Positions 45,447-58,217 of a stretch of DNA of 64,000 nt are shown here, one piece after another. Both the position numbers and the translations under genes were made by a program. Position 1 is the first letter of the stretch, and each line of letters starts with the position of its first letter. The notes beneath the pieces are model-generated. The model saw nothing but the letters and a program-made list of their open reading frames with translations, had not been told where the DNA came from and made no database searches. The DNA comes from Hevea brasiliensis (Eukaryota; Streptophyta; Magnoliopsida; Malpighiales; Euphorbiaceae): positions 79,098,992 through 79,162,991 of the forward strand of contig NC_079498.1 in NCBI RefSeq assembly GCF_030052815.1, read 5' to 3'.

Positions 45447-47137
45447 GGTGATGAATTGGTATGCTAACTAAGGCACCTTGTAGAAATTATGTTGTGAAGC
45501 TAGGGTTTTGAAAGATGAAAATGTGATTTGGCTTAGGGAATTGTTAGAGAACTTGTTAATGGTCAATTAGTGACTATTTTAGGTATGTTGAACACAATTT
45601 GGACTAAAAAATTGTAGGGCAAAGTCAAGGTATAAAGCGCCTAGATACAAAGATAGGACTGAAAATTCAGTCCCTTTGCACTGCCATAACTTGGGCTGTG
45701 CTAGTCCAATTGGTGTTTGGCCAATTGGACATGAAACTAGGCTTATAATGGCACATTTTTGCTGAAGAAACCATGCCCAAAAGACCAAAGCAAGAGGACC
45801 AAAACTTGGCCCCAATCCGGAACCCTGAAACTGATTCTGCAGAATGGACCAAATGAACAGTGGCCATAACTCACTGTAGATTTGGTCAATTGATCTGAAA
45901 TTTTTACAGAAACAAGTTAAGATATAGAAAAACAACTTTCATGAAGGAACCTATCCCAAATTATGGCCAGAACCCATCCAACCAAGTGACTCTAGTTACT
46001 GTTCATGCACTGTAGATATGATAAATCTGCAGATTTGGCAATCCGGCCAGCTTGGGTTTTTGGACCATATCTGGAGCTACAAAACTCCAAATGGAGTGAT
46101 TCAAAAAAATAAATTCAACTAGACAAAATAAGGAACAACTTTCATGTTTTACATTTCTTCAAATTCCAACAGTAACAGTGTCCAATGGAACAGTGAAGTT
46201 GACCCACCAAAACTAAAAATTCTGCTAGTATTGAGTTACACTTTGGAATGGTATTAACACTTAATGCCAACAAGTTTTAAACACCAAATGTGGTATGTTT
46301 GGAGTGCCAAAGTCAATGTACATATTTTCTATCCAAAAGTCAACATTTTTGTTGACCAATGAGGTGAATAGTGACACCAAAACCAAAAAATTGGCAATTT
46401 TGCCAAAATGACCTAAGCTTTGAGAAAGTGACCAAAACTAACAAGTTTTAAATGCAAAATGGGGTACATTGGGAGTGTTAAAACCAATGCACCTATGTTT
46501 TATGCAAAAGTCAACATTTTAGTTGACTAATGAAATGAATAGTGACATGAAAACTTGAAATTCAAAAATTGTGAAACTAAAAAAAAGCAAAATGCCCTAG
46601 CAGGCCTAATGTGATTGGTTTGGATAGTTTGGCATGCCAATAGGGTATTGTTTTAGCAGTACTGCGAAAGGAAAGGTTTTATGCCTGTATTCATGGCTTT
46701 ATGCCCGTATCCATGGCTTTTATGCCCGTATTCATGGCTTTTATGCCGATTATGTGATATCATGGCTTTTTAGCCATACTAACTGCATACGTGGTTGACG
46801 TTCTGCGTCCCATGGTATGACGGCCCGAGGCACCGCGGTGTCCAGTGCCAACGACCCGTTATCCAGTCCAGTCGTTCAGTATAGGTTACTTGGGCATGGA
46901 AAAGTATAACTGTAATTGAACTGATTATTGAAGAAAATACGAAAACTAAATATCAGGAATGATTACGATAGAATACAATGAAAACTTAAAATTCATGAAG
47001 AAGTTAATATCATAAAACGTAATTAGCCCTCGACTAAACACTAAGTTGGTAATTATTCAGTTCTTATGAACATAATGGCTAAGAAGTTATGATTTTTATA
47101 TTGCATATTATTTCTTTCTATTTTATTATTTGCACCA

Positions 47138-47174
47138 CTAAGCTTTATGCTTAGCGCGTCGCTTTTGCAACGCG
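47138..47174 (+). other. LTR twin hairpin, solo LTR F
   Basis: Stem 1 CTAAGC/GCTTAG (loop TTTAT), stem 2 CGCGT-C-GC/GC-A-ACGCG with one internal C-A mismatch, then TAGGTACTG. Confidence 0.63.
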
Positions 47175-47765
47175 TAGGTACTGAAGATTGGACAGAGCGC
47201 CAAGAGACCACGTGATTCGTAAGGCGGTTCACGCTCGCATAGTCTCTGTGTCACCTCACCGCCGTGATGCATTGGTAGGACGCTAGATGTCATTTTGGTA
47301 TTTTGTAATTGATTTTATTTTCTCATATGTATTTGAAACTTATGTAATGTATTTTGATATTCATGTAAATAATGAAAAGTGTGGTTGTAAATGGAAAAGT
47401 GAATGTTTATCTATGATTTATGCATGGTATCATATGAGATGGATGAATGAGAACTGAGATTGAACATTGTTGAGAATTTGATAAATGGAGTTGAGATGAT
47501 GGAAAATGAATATAGGAAGTGTTTTTCACAGGTTCCGAAGAACTGTTTTCTCCATTTTTAGCCGGCACTCCGCCGGATTTTCTATAAAATTTTCGGAACC
47601 TCAAATAAATAGTAATTTTGATAAATGGCTTAAATGAATTATGTTTCACAAGTTATATTCAAAACTATGGTAAAAATGAATTAAGATAAAATAGGGTGCT
47701 CCATCACACTGAGTGGCATAACTTGCTCGGCTACACTGTAGTCGGGTAAGGGGTGTCACAGCACC

Positions 47766-49340
47766 TGCTAGAAAGATGATTAAAAAGGGATGAGAAGCTT
47801 ATCTAGCTCATGTGATTGACACCTAGGTGGGGAGTCCAGATCTTAAAGATATTCCTATGGTATGGGGTTTTTCAGATGTCTTTCCTGAAGAATTACCAGG
47901 ATTGCCTCCGGAAAGAGAGGTGCAGTTTGAAATTGAGACTATGCCTGATGTGGAGCCAATCTCCATCACTCCTTATAGGATGGCACCTGCTGAGTTGAAA
48001 GAGTTGAAGGTGCAATTGCAGGAATTGTTAGATAAGAGTTTCATCCGCCCTAGTGTGTCACCTTGGGGAGCACCAGTATTATTTGTGAAGAAGAAGGATG
48101 GTACTCTTCGCCTATGCATAGACTATCGACAGTTGAATAAGCTGACCATAAAGAATAGATATCCTCTGCCACGGATCGATGATTTGTTTGATCAGTTGAA
48201 GGATGCAACTATATTCTCCAAAATTGACTTGAGATCGGCCTACTACCAGTTGAGGTGCGGGAGCAAAGTATTCCTAAAACTGCCTTTAGGACTCGGTATG
48301 GCCATTATGAGTTCTTGGTAATGCCATTCTGTTTGACTAATGCTCCAGCTGCTTTTATAGGCCTGATGAACACTATCTTTAGGCCATATTTGGACCAGTT
48401 TATTGTGTTGTTCATTGATGATATTTTGGTGTACTCAAAGAATGCAGAGGAACACAATAAACACTTGAGGATAGTATTGCAAACTTTGAGGGAGAAGCAG
48501 TTGTATGCCAAACTATCGAAATGTGAGTTTTGACTAAAGGAGATTACATTTTTGGGGCATATTGTATCTGCAGAGGGTATCCAGGTGGATCCTAGTAAAG
48601 TAGAAGCCATTCTTAATTGGAAGCCACCTAGAAATGTCATGGAAGTTCGGAGTTTCCTTGGTTTAGCTAGGTATTATCGAAGGTTTGTGAAGGGATTCTC
48701 CAAGCTAGCATCTCCACTGACCAAGCTACTTAGGAAGGATGTAAAATTTCAGTGGACTGATCGGTGCCAGGAAAGTTTTGATGAGTTAAAGAGGCGTTTA
48801 ACTGAAGCTCCAGTCTTAACCTTGCCCACTTTGGGTAAGGAGTATACCATATATAGTGATGCTTCTCATAACGGATTAGGCTGTGTGTTGATGCAAGATA
48901 GAAACTTCATTGCTTATGCTTCACGCCAGCTTAAACCGCATGAGAGAAATTATCCCTCGCATGACTTGGAGCTGGCAGCCATTGTCTTTGCCTTGAAGAT
49001 CTGGAGACATTACTTGTATGGGGAGAGATGTTATATATACACAGATCATAAAAGTTTGAAGTACTTGGGCACACAAAAGGAGTTAAATTTAAGGCAGAAG
49101 AGATGGTCAAAGCTGATAAAAGATTATGATTGTTTGATAGACTATCATCCTGAAAAAGCTAATGTTGTAGCTGATGCTTTAAGTTGCAAGACTATGGCTG
49201 GTTTGAGGGTTTCTCCATTGTCCATGGTGCATGAGTTAAGGGCATTGCATGCTAATTTGGAGATTAATGAAGATGGGCAGATGGTAGCTACTTGGCAAGT
49301 GAAGCCAATGCTAGCAGAACAAATTAAAGCAGTTGCATAG
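47766..49340 (+). pseudogene. Element E reverse transcriptase and RNase H
   Basis: Resumes exactly after F. The RT shows [36 protein letters not shown] and the catalytic F-I-D-D at 48411-48422. Lesions: TGA near 47790 and TAG near 47826, a one-base deletion near 48252, and TGA replacing Trp near 48531 (C-E-F-W motif). RNase H ([13 protein letters not shown] about 48855, [23 protein letters not shown]) runs to TAG at 49338-49340, a CAG to TAG change. Order and motifs are as in element A. Confidence 0.92.
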
Positions 49341-49736
49341 AAGGATGATAAGTATGTTAAGTTAATGGAAGAGGCTTGGGATGGCAAGAAACCAGAATTA
49401 TCAGTAAATGATGAGGGCTTATTGTTATATAAGGGTAGAATGTGCATTCCTGAGAATGTTGAACTGAGGCAGACCATTTTAAAGAAAGCACATGATTCAC
49501 CTTTTGCAATGCACCCTGGTGGAACCAAAATATACAGAAGTGTGAAAGAGCACTATTGGTGGAGAGGAATAAAGAAATGCATTGTAGAATATATTGCCAA
49601 ATGCCTAAATTGTCAGCAAGTAAAGCAGAACACCAAGTGCCTGAAGGGTTACTATAGGCATTGCCAATTCCCGAGTGGAAATGGGAAAGAATCACTATGG
49701 ATTTTGTGATAGGACTTTCACGTACACAAAAGAATT
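49341..49736 (+). pseudogene. Element E integrase, N-terminal part before the copia solo LTR
   Basis: The HHCC zinc domain (HDSPFAMHPGGTK ... CLNCQQVKQN, about 49490-49630) and the first catalytic Asp (atggat, 49700-49702). A frameshift or stop near 49700 disturbs reading. The gene is then cut by a copia solo LTR after an ACACAAAAGAAT segment. Confidence 0.88.
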
Positions 49737-51823
49737 TGAAGGAACGGAAGCGTGAAAAACTCAAGTTTATGCCATTGAATTCAAAATTTTCACCTAGGGT
49801 CACATGCATCATGCAAGATTTATTCTTATCTATTTGATTTCAATGATAAACAACATATTAAAACTCTTTTAATATGTTTTTGGATCTGTATTTGCCATTT
49901 AAGATTTTAAAATTAATCAGATTAATTTTAGAACCCTAGATTAAATCAAGAACAAACACACTAACCTCTTGATGCACTGCAGTGTATTTGCGCCTTTGAG
50001 ATGCGTCTTCAGGACACCGGATGTTGTCCCTCTAGCTTGTCCATACCAAGAACAGCTTCTAAAGCTTTTTCTATTATTTAGAAAATCAAGTTCTGCCTTT
50101 TAAGAGATTAAAGATGTAAACAGGACACTAGAAACGATTTCTAGTATTTTTAATTCAAGAGATTGATGGCTAATCTCTTTGAATTGATGAGAGGTGAAGA
50201 AGAAGAGACGGAGAGCCTCAAAATGGCGTGACAAAGGAGGAGTGGCTGCTGGTTATCTTTTTTCTCTTCATAACAACACTTATATAGCTAGGTTAACACA
50301 TTAAACCCTTGCCACATGTCACCCTCTAATTGGTTCTAGGTTTAATTGACCCAATCACATTGTGCCAAGTGTCAAACTTATATTTAATCTTAATTTTAAT
50401 CATCTTACATGATTAAAAGACATTTGGCAAGCTTATGTGTAATTCCATGTGTCACCATCTCATGGTGCCACATGTCACCCTGTGAAATGACCAAAATGCC
50501 CCTGTGTCTTAATTTTGAGTTATTAACCCAAAATAATTATTTCTCTTCTTCTAATCAATTTATATCAAATATAAATTTATTAATTAATCTCTATTAATTA
50601 ATTTCTCATTAATTAAATTCATATTTAAACACTTTAAATATAAATTTAACTTATACTATACATCCAATAATCTAGATTTGGTTTCAAGTCATGCTAGGGA
50701 CTTTGCAATCTAATTGCAAACCAAACCTATTTAATTAATCAATTAAACTCTTTAATTAATTAATTAAATCATATTTAATTAGGTGATAACTTGTGTATGT
50801 GTGTGACTTACTAGGTTCATCACTAATTGGCAATGAGATATGATATCAACTCTTAATATCATCAGAACTCTTTCTTACCATAAATGATTTCTCTAAATCA
50901 TTTTATGCATCTCATAAACCATGGTTAACACCTAGCATAGCATGCCATGGCCACCCAATTAGTAATAAGGTTTACCTTAAATGAACCTATAATCATATGT
51001 TACCATGCACTAGAATCTCTCTGTTACAAAATCCCAACTCAAGCTAGAGTCATGGTTTATGTCAAACTCCATTTGCTATGAATATTATGTTCTCTTTTAA
51101 TTCCAGTTCTTGATTAAAAAGATTTTCTCATCAGAAACTCTTTTCTGAATAAATCTATCTGTCCTGGCCAGGAACTTGAAACATCAAGAACAATTAAATG
51201 AACATAGGATTTTATCTCTATTTACTTAGAGGAACAGATTCCATCTTGATCAACACCTACCTCCATATATAACTAGTAGGAGCCAACACATGCCCATATA
51301 CCCATACACAGTACAAGTATGAAAGCAGTATCAAACTCAAACTACCTATATACAAGATAACTGTGCTATCTCAGGTCTAAAGATTATATGCACTGATATG
51401 ATTTATGTCAAAACATTGACAAGAGTAAACTCCATGTGCTTATCATAAGTGTCACTGTTTCGGCCTACTTATCATTTATAAGTGCCTATCATGTTTGTTA
51501 TATGGCATGACACTCACCATTCCATCTTATTTATATCTCATATAAATAACTTGGGAATAAACACGAATACAATCTTTTTGGATAAGTCATGTCCTTATTA
51601 TGAAGTATCCTCAATTGTGAACGTATTTATGATACTTTGTACTAGATATACTGTCACTCATATTCTTAACAACTTAAGAATATAATTTCTAACAAAATAT
51701 CAATGGACCTTTTCTATTACACATAAATATATTATGTAAACGGAAAAGTAGAAATGCCTTTTATTAATAAAAATATGTACAAGATACATACTAAATCATA
51801 TGCTCTAGGGCATACTACTAACA
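49737..51823 (-). mobile_element. Copia solo LTR 1, in the integrase of element E
   Basis: Same family as Copia-1 LTRs (plus reading TGAAGGAACGG ... ACTACTAACA), 2087 bp, same orientation. The duplications differ by one base: GAATT (49732-49736) and GAATC (51824-51828); comparison with pol suggests the right copy is original. No interior, so a solo LTR. It is more diverged from the Copia-1 LTRs than those are from each other. Shared 18-bp motif at 50485-50502. Confidence 0.92.
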
Positions 51824-51828
51824 GAATC

Positions 51829-52832
51829 ATGATGCAGTTTGGGTTATTGTTGATAGATTGACCAGGTCTACACACTTTTTGCCAGTGAGGATGGATTACA
51901 GCCTGAAAAGATTGGCCAAACTATACATTGATGATGTGGTGAGGTTACATAGAGTGCCAGTGTCTATTGTGTCAGACAGAGACCCAAGGTTCACTTCTAG
52001 ATTCTGGGGTAGTATCCAAAAAGCCCTAGGAACTAGATTGAACTTCAGTATAGCATTCCATCCACAGACAAACAGCCAATTTGAAAGGATCATTCAGATT
52101 TTGGAGGATATGCTTTGGGCTTGTGTGATTGAGCTTGAAGGGAGCTGGGACACACACTTGCCTTTAATTGATTTTGCCTACAATAACAATTATCAGTCAA
52201 GCATTAGGATGCCTCCATATGAAGCACTTTATGGCAGAAAGTGTAGAACTCCCTTGTGTTAGGATGAAGTGGGCGAGAGGAAGTTGATTGGCCCAGAATT
52301 AGTGTAGCAGACGGAAAAAAATGTTAAGCTCATTAGAGACAGACTCAAAGTTGCAATGGATAGACAGAAATCCTACATTGACCTAAAGAGAAGAGATATT
52401 CTGTACAGTGTGGGTGACAAGGTGTTCTTAAAAGTTTCCCCATGGAAGAGGATCATGAGGTTTGGTAGAAAGGGGAAACTAAGTCCTCGCTTCATTGGAT
52501 CGTATGAGGTTTTGGAAAGAGTAGGTCCATTGGCATATAGACTTGCATTGCCTCCGGAGTTGAAAAAGATTCACGATGTCTTCCATGTCTCCATGTTGAG
52601 GAGGTACATATCAGACCCCTCTCACATTTTGCCAGTAGAGGAGATTGAGATGAATCCAGACCTGACATATAATGAAGAGCTCATAAAGATCTTGGCACAT
52701 GAGGTGAAGCAGCTGAGGAACAAGCAAATATCTCTAGTGAAAGTGCTGTGGAACCATCATTCAGACCAGGAGGCTACATGGGAGCGTGAAGAGGATATGA
52801 GGAGACAGCACCCACAGCTATTTAGAGACTAA
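51829..52832 (+). pseudogene. Element E integrase core, C-terminus and chromodomain
   Basis: Continues the integrase: HDAVWVIVDRLTRSTHFLPV, second Asp in VSDRDPRF (51975-51977), Glu in FER (52083-52085; QSER is changed to QFER). There is no insertion at the site of A's 80-bp element (about 52094). Then DFAYNNNYQSS, YEALYGRKCRTP, stops near 52261 (TGG to TAG) and 52306 (CAG to TAG), the GPY/F-like KLSPRFIGSYEVLERVG (Pro to Ser) and the FHVSMLRRY block. The chromodomain (about 52677-52829) ends with WEREEDMRRQHPQLF. Confidence 0.92.
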
Positions 52833-52840
52833 GACCAGGT

Positions 52841-52880
52841 AAATTTCGAGGATGAAATTTATTTTTAATGAGGGAAGAAT
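52841..52880 (+). other. Element E polypurine tract and upstream inverted repeat
   Basis: Perfect inverted repeat AAATTTC-GAGGAT-GAAATTT (52841-52860) followed by the PPT GAGGGAAGAAT (52871-52880) adjoining the 3' LTR. Confidence 0.8.
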
Positions 52881-54825
52881 TGTAACACCCCGAATCTCCG
52901 AGTTATGAATAGTACCATTTTTGGTCTATGACTAGTACTATTCAAAGACATCTTGAGGACCAAAAATAAATAAAAAATTAATTGAGATAGACACAATAAA
53001 AATTCAAGTGACCCAAAAATATAAGGATTCACCAGGTATATTGTAAAAGAGAGATTATGACCCGATAAGGGGCATTTTGGTCAATTCACTTTAAGAGTTA
53101 ATTTTTTTTTACCAAAAGGTCAATTTAATTAAATAAAAATAAATTATTGAATTATGAAGAAATATTGAGGAAAATTTAGTGTAAATATAAAAAGAAAATA
53201 AAGGAAATAAAATTGTAAGTTTTATGATATTTTTGACACAATTAAAATTTTTAATTGAAATAAATATATAAAAGATAAGACAAATTAAAAAGCCATTTCT
53301 TCCCTTTCTTTCCCATTTAGTTACCACCCACTCTCTCTCCTTCTCTCTTTCTTTCTTTCTTCTTCTTCCGTCTTTCTCCATTGACACCCATTCTCAAAAC
53401 TCAATTCCTTGCTTTTCCTCCAGGGGTTTTCTATCTAATTGGTAGAGAACATCAAATTAATCTTTGATTTAGAGATTAAAAGCAAGGGGAAACAAGAGAT
53501 TAGAAGAGGAACAAGATTTGGAAGAGATTAGAAGTGGGAAAAATCATCAAGTGAGGTAAGCTCTCTCTTTCATGCTTGATTTACCAAGTATGCTTTAAAT
53601 CAAGTTTGGGTGTGATGAAATAACATGAGAAATTGAAAGGAAACATGTATGGAAATCTAAACTAGGGTTTTGGCCAACTTAGGGAAAATTAGGGTTTTTA
53701 TGTATTTTAGTTAAATTGATGATAAATCTAAGTTAAATTGAGGTAGTATGCATGATTGGGAGTAGTAAGATTTCATGGGATTGCATAAATTGAATTATGG
53801 AAGATTAGGGTTTATGGGAAAATTGGCTTTTGGTGCTAGAGAGTAAAATTAGTGTGTGTAGTATTAAATTATGATCATTTGAGGTTTATTTAGTTTGAAT
53901 TGACAATGGGTTGATGAATGGAAGTAACAAAATTGTAGGATTAGGGAAAATTGCAAAATTTGGTGTTTGAAAATTGTGGGTTTTGTGTTAGGAAGTGCCA
54001 TTAATGTATCAATATTAAATTATAGTCATTTTGGGTGAATTAAATGTGAATTGAGGTTGGTTAGAGGGAACAATTGAAGAAATGAAAAATTGAACTTAGG
54101 GCAGAATTTTGCACACTGAATTCAGTGTGTTTGGAAGCCCATGACTTGAGCTACACAACTCCAATTGGTGTCAAACTAATTGAAAACGAAACTTAAGACA
54201 TAGGGCTAGAATTTTCGTGAAGTTACCCTGCCCCGAAAATGACCCTAAACTACCCGAAATAAGCATTGAAATGGGAGATAAAATTCTGGAACTTGCAGAA
54301 TTTGACTATATGAATAGTAAACTTTGCATGTCCATAACTCTCTCTAGAAAACTCCGATTTAGGCGATTCTTGAACCAATGGAAACCTAAGACATAGTAGA
54401 ACATTTGATATGATGAACTTGATGCCAAATTATGAACATAACACAATCAAATTGCTGAGCAAATTTGAATCACCTAATCTGCAGAAATCTGGAAATCTGC
54501 AGATTTACCATATAAATAGTAAATTTTGCATGGCCATAACTCTCTCTAGAAAACTCCTATTTAGGCGATTCTTGAACCAATGAAAACCTAAGACATAGTA
54601 GAACATTTTGTATGAAGAACATTAGACCAAATTATGGACTTAACTTGATCAAATTGCTGAACGAAGTTGGATCGATAAATCTACCAGAACTGAATCTGCA
54701 GGATGAATAGTGACGTGAACCGTAACCGTGTTTTGGTCATAACTTGAGCTACACAGCTCTAAATTAGGCGATTCAAAAAGGAAAATAAAGCTAAGACCTA
54801 AATGAACAATTTTCATGAAGAACAC
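52881..54825 (+). repeat. 3' LTR of element E, first 1945 bp
   Basis: Direct repeat of 39178-41141, with substitutions and a 16-nt shortening before the TATA box (53265-53274). A variant GGGGCATTTTGGTCAATT is at 53069-53086. The match stops at GAAGAACAC, where element G is inserted; the remainder should lie beyond the right edge of the window. Confidence 0.92.
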
Positions 54826-57097
54826 TGTGGGGAGCGGGGCGTGAGGCGAAATATCATCCATTGGAATTATATAAAATGCACCAGGTAATGCCTAGGAAAG
54901 ATGGTGGAGTCATAATGGTCTCACTTAAGTACCACCTCCTTAGACAGCATTTCCTAGACATGCACTTCATACAATCCTAATAGAATCAAACCACTGGTAA
55001 GCACCGTCTTCCCATAACACTACCACGGTACTAAGGATTTATGCCACGAAGGCATAGATAGACAGGAGTCGCCACCCGGGTAATAACCGGGACATATTCA
55101 GTGTTTCTCCCGAGGGTCATGGATGGCAACTTATTCCTTGCAGAGTTTCCACAACCGTCATTACCATAGCCCAATGTCTAGGTTCGGGATAGTGGGTACG
55201 TAAGGGGAAGGTGTTAGGCACCCCTTACGCTTGGTCTAACCTCATTGATTCGAGTGCTAGTCCTCTACTAATGTTTTTAGAAGTCTTGTTTATTATTCCT
55301 TTATTAAACTTTATCCTAAACACGCAAGTAATTCACAAAAGGGTTGTTGTTTACACACAATTTTCATGCACAAGCAATTCCTATCAATGGGGTTGCTAAT
55401 TATTTAAATGATATTTATCAAATGACTATAATTAACTTATTATTGAGAATTTAATTTACAAACAAATTCAATTTCAAATAACCCTACGTTTCTATTTAAC
55501 CTAATTAATTAATTTTCACCAAGTTACCCCAAGGACAGTTGAACTAAGTTAATTATGTACATGTGTAATTTATTCTAATATCACATAAGGCCCAAACAAT
55601 CACAACCTAATAAAGATTTCTAACATGCAAATTTATTTTACAATTACCAAGTATTAAATTAAATTTATTTTACATGCCAATGTTAGTTTAATTTACAAAC
55701 AAGATTAATTTTAATTTACAAAGTATTTATTTAAATTAATTACATGCAAAAGTCAGTTAAATTAAAAACAAAGTTAATTTTAATTTACCAAATAAAAGTT
55801 CTATTATTACTACAATTTCATACCAATGGTTATTCGAGAAGTTTAGAGCTACTTACCTGTTGGTAAATGCAGTTGTCATTGGGGCAAGCTACCCTTAAAA
55901 AAGGGTCTTCTCTTCTAGTATGGCAATGATATCCCTGGCTTACTCCCGTTTAGCTCCGTATAAGCTCCACGCAAATGCCCTCTTTGGTACTTACCTTAGG
56001 GCTACTTACCAATTTTGTTTGTAATTAAAAATAAAGAAACTAAAGAAAATAAAAGAAATAAAGAAAATATTAATAACAATTTACATTGGATTCTAACTCT
56101 AGTCTCCTAAAGAGTTAAGATTCCTAATTAGTTACAACCACCTAATGGTCTAAGTCTTCTAACATTATCTAAACACTTCATAACACTTCTTGAATTAAAA
56201 GAACACAGAAAAATATATCAAACATCAATTAAAACCCAAGAAAATACAAGAATATGCATAAATATACAATTTCCAAATTATGACAGATTAACAGTAGCAA
56301 GAAATCTGATTTTTTAAAAATAGTTATACATGCCTAAAAATCATAAAAAAATTACAGTAGATAGCCTACATATCATACAAGATTATAAAATTTATAAATC
56401 AAACAAAACCCTAACTGAATGGTCTACATAAATCATAACTTTTCTAAGTGACATAATCGTACTACTTTTTTGTAAAATCATAACTCATTAACCACAACAG
56501 ATATGAATGCAAAACCAATTGGAAAAGATTCATAAGATTCTGAAGTTAATTTTAGACACTAGATTTACAAAAAAATGCTAAGGAACAAGGGAGATATGGG
56601 CTCCATAAGTCGGATATCCTGCAAATCAGATTTTACAGGAACCCTAACTTCAAATAGCCATAACTTACAAAATATTAAAGCTTTTTTTGTGATTCTTGAG
56701 CCTAAAATTAATGGAATTTTGTGTAGAATATGAATATAGTTTTTACAAATTTTTTATAGATTCATAAAATAAAGAAAAATAATAAAAATACAAGAGACAG
56801 AAACTAAACATGTGCAGAGTTATGTATCCCCTCAAATTAAACATGATTATATGATGTATATGAACATATAAAATAAATTAAAGAAAAAGAGAATTGAATT
56901 AAAATATTGTGTAGCATAGATCTTGAAAAGAAAACAATAAAAACTGACCTTCTAGAAATCTTGTATGAAAATCTTCTTGAAGAAAAGAAAAAATAAGGAA
57001 GAACTCAAAAAGTCTTGAATATCTCTAAATTTCTTATAGCTCTGAATTTTCTCTTCCTCTTTCCTCCCATCATCCTTTCTTTCCTTCTCTAGTAGGG

Positions 57098-57105
57098 TAT
57101 TTATA
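57098..57105 (-). promoter_or_regulatory. Candidate TATA box of element G LTR
   Basis: Minus strand TATAAATA, about 680 bp from the LTR start, followed by a purine-rich leader-like stretch. Confidence 0.5.
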
Positions 57106-57120
57106 AGGTTTTGGGAGAGA

Positions 57121-57427
57121 GGTGTGATAGGATTTGGAGTCTTAGGGTGATAAAGTTTAGATGACTTAAACAACTACGATTGCAGAATTCGAATAAGACT
57201 GGGATATGGGTGAGGTGTTTCAACCAATAGGAAGATAGGAGAAAATAGAAGGCACCAATAGGGAGTGAGGAAGAGGTGTGGTAGTGTTTGGAGTCCTAGT
57301 GTGATAAAGTTCAGATAACTTAAATGACTAGGATTGATGAATTTGGATGAGACTGGAATATGGGTGAGGTGTTCCAACCAATAGAAAGAGAGGGAAAGGG
57401 GGTGACACCAATAGGGAGTGAGGAAGA
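57121..57427. repeat. 154-bp tandem duplication in the G LTR
   Basis: GGTGTGATAGGATTTGGAGT at 57121 recurs, slightly changed, at 57275. The two copies share the TGGGTGAGGTGTT and CACCAATAGGGAGTGAGG blocks. They have diverged, so the duplication is not recent. On the minus strand it lies just upstream of the TATA box. Confidence 0.85.
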
Positions 57428-57782
57428 GAGTGGGGCCAATGAGGAGAAAGATATTTTGTTATTTTAATTTTCAGAAAATAGTTAAATGAGTCCTATTTAA
57501 AATTCATAACTAGGCTTTCTTAGGCCCATGGAGCCCAATTAAACTTAATTAGATCCATTTAAGAACTACTCATATTAAATTTAAATAAAATAAAATTTTA
57601 TTTAAATTTAATTAAATTAATTTCCCCAAAACTTTATTATTATTTTTATTTTTTCAAGATCATGCCACGAAATTAATAATTCAGCTCCATGCCTCCAATT
57701 ACATCTTACAGTCATATAATTTTTCATCATCGGGTTTTCCACGGCCTCAATGCACATACTCATCACAAAATAAGGGTCTACA

Positions 57783-57802
57783 GTTTACCCCCCACTTTGG
57801 TG
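57783..57802 (-). other. Polypurine tract of element G
   Basis: The minus strand reads CACCAAAGTGGGGGGTAAAC directly before the LTR start TGTAGACCC. The G-run is typical of Tat/Ogre PPTs. Confidence 0.8.
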
Positions 57803-57885
57803 AAAGTTGAAATCAATGCGAAAGCATTGCTCAAGTTTCGTCAATTTCTAATAACTATGAAACATTGGCTATGAGGATCAAGTAT

Positions 57886-58217
57886 ATCTTGCTCGGTCGA
57901 TATACTCTATGTTATGAGACTAGCTACGGTCTCACAACAGCAATAACTGTGTCATGTGAAAAATGTGTGTATCTTGCTCTGTCGATACACTCTGCGTCAT
58001 GAGACTAGCTATGGTCTCATAACAGTGATAACTGTGTCATGTGAAAATTGAGCGCATCTTGCTCTGTCTATACACTCTACGTCATGAGACTAGCTACGGT
58101 CTCATAACAGTGATAACTGTGTCATGTGAAAATTGAGTGCATCTTGCTCTGTCGATACACTCTGTGTCATGAGACTAGCTATGGTCTCATGACAATGGCA
58201 ACTGTGTGATTTGAAAT
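57886..58217. repeat. Four tandem 85-bp units in the G 3' untranslated region
   Basis: ATCTTGCTC starts at 57886, 57971, 58056 and 58141: exact 85-bp spacing, the last unit shorter. Each unit contains ATGAGAC-N8-GTCTCAT, a 7-bp-arm stem-loop (slightly altered in the first unit). Confidence 0.95.

Larger units (their letters stand above)
44375..47760 (+). mobile_element. Solo LTR F (Ty3/gypsy) nested in element E
   Basis: Starts TGTAACACCC, ends GGGTGTCACA, 3386 bp, with exact duplications GCACC (44370-44374, 47761-47765). The inverted repeat CTGTTCCGG/CCGGACAG is close to the start. U3 box variant 44566-44579; GGGCATTTTGGTCATTT at 44758-44774; modules near 45685, 45865 and 46065; an array of TGGCTTTTATGCC-type palindromes (46670-46785); twin hairpin (47138-47174). 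Related to D by its ends, but a separate family or subfamily. Confidence 0.93.
54826..57782 (-). repeat. 3' LTR of element G
   Basis: The plus strand begins TGTGGGGAGCGGGGC and ends GGGTCTACA, 2957 bp; on the minus strand TGTAGACCC ... CCCCACA. It contains a 154-bp tandem duplication (57121-57427) and a TATA box. On the plus strand it includes a block near 56655 (GCCATAACTT followed by GTGATTCTTGAGCC) resembling the ~200-bp modules of LTR-E. ORFs inside, such as 55211-55399 and 56952-57173, are not gene-like. Confidence 0.83.

Noticed and set aside
55211..57377. ORFs at 55211-55399, 56952-57173 and 57174-57377 as host genes
   Set aside because: All lie inside the G LTR and show no family resemblance or splice structure.
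57886..58217. CRISPR-like 85-bp array
   Set aside because: Whole units repeat, including the supposed spacer part; position fits a Tat-type 3' untranslated region.
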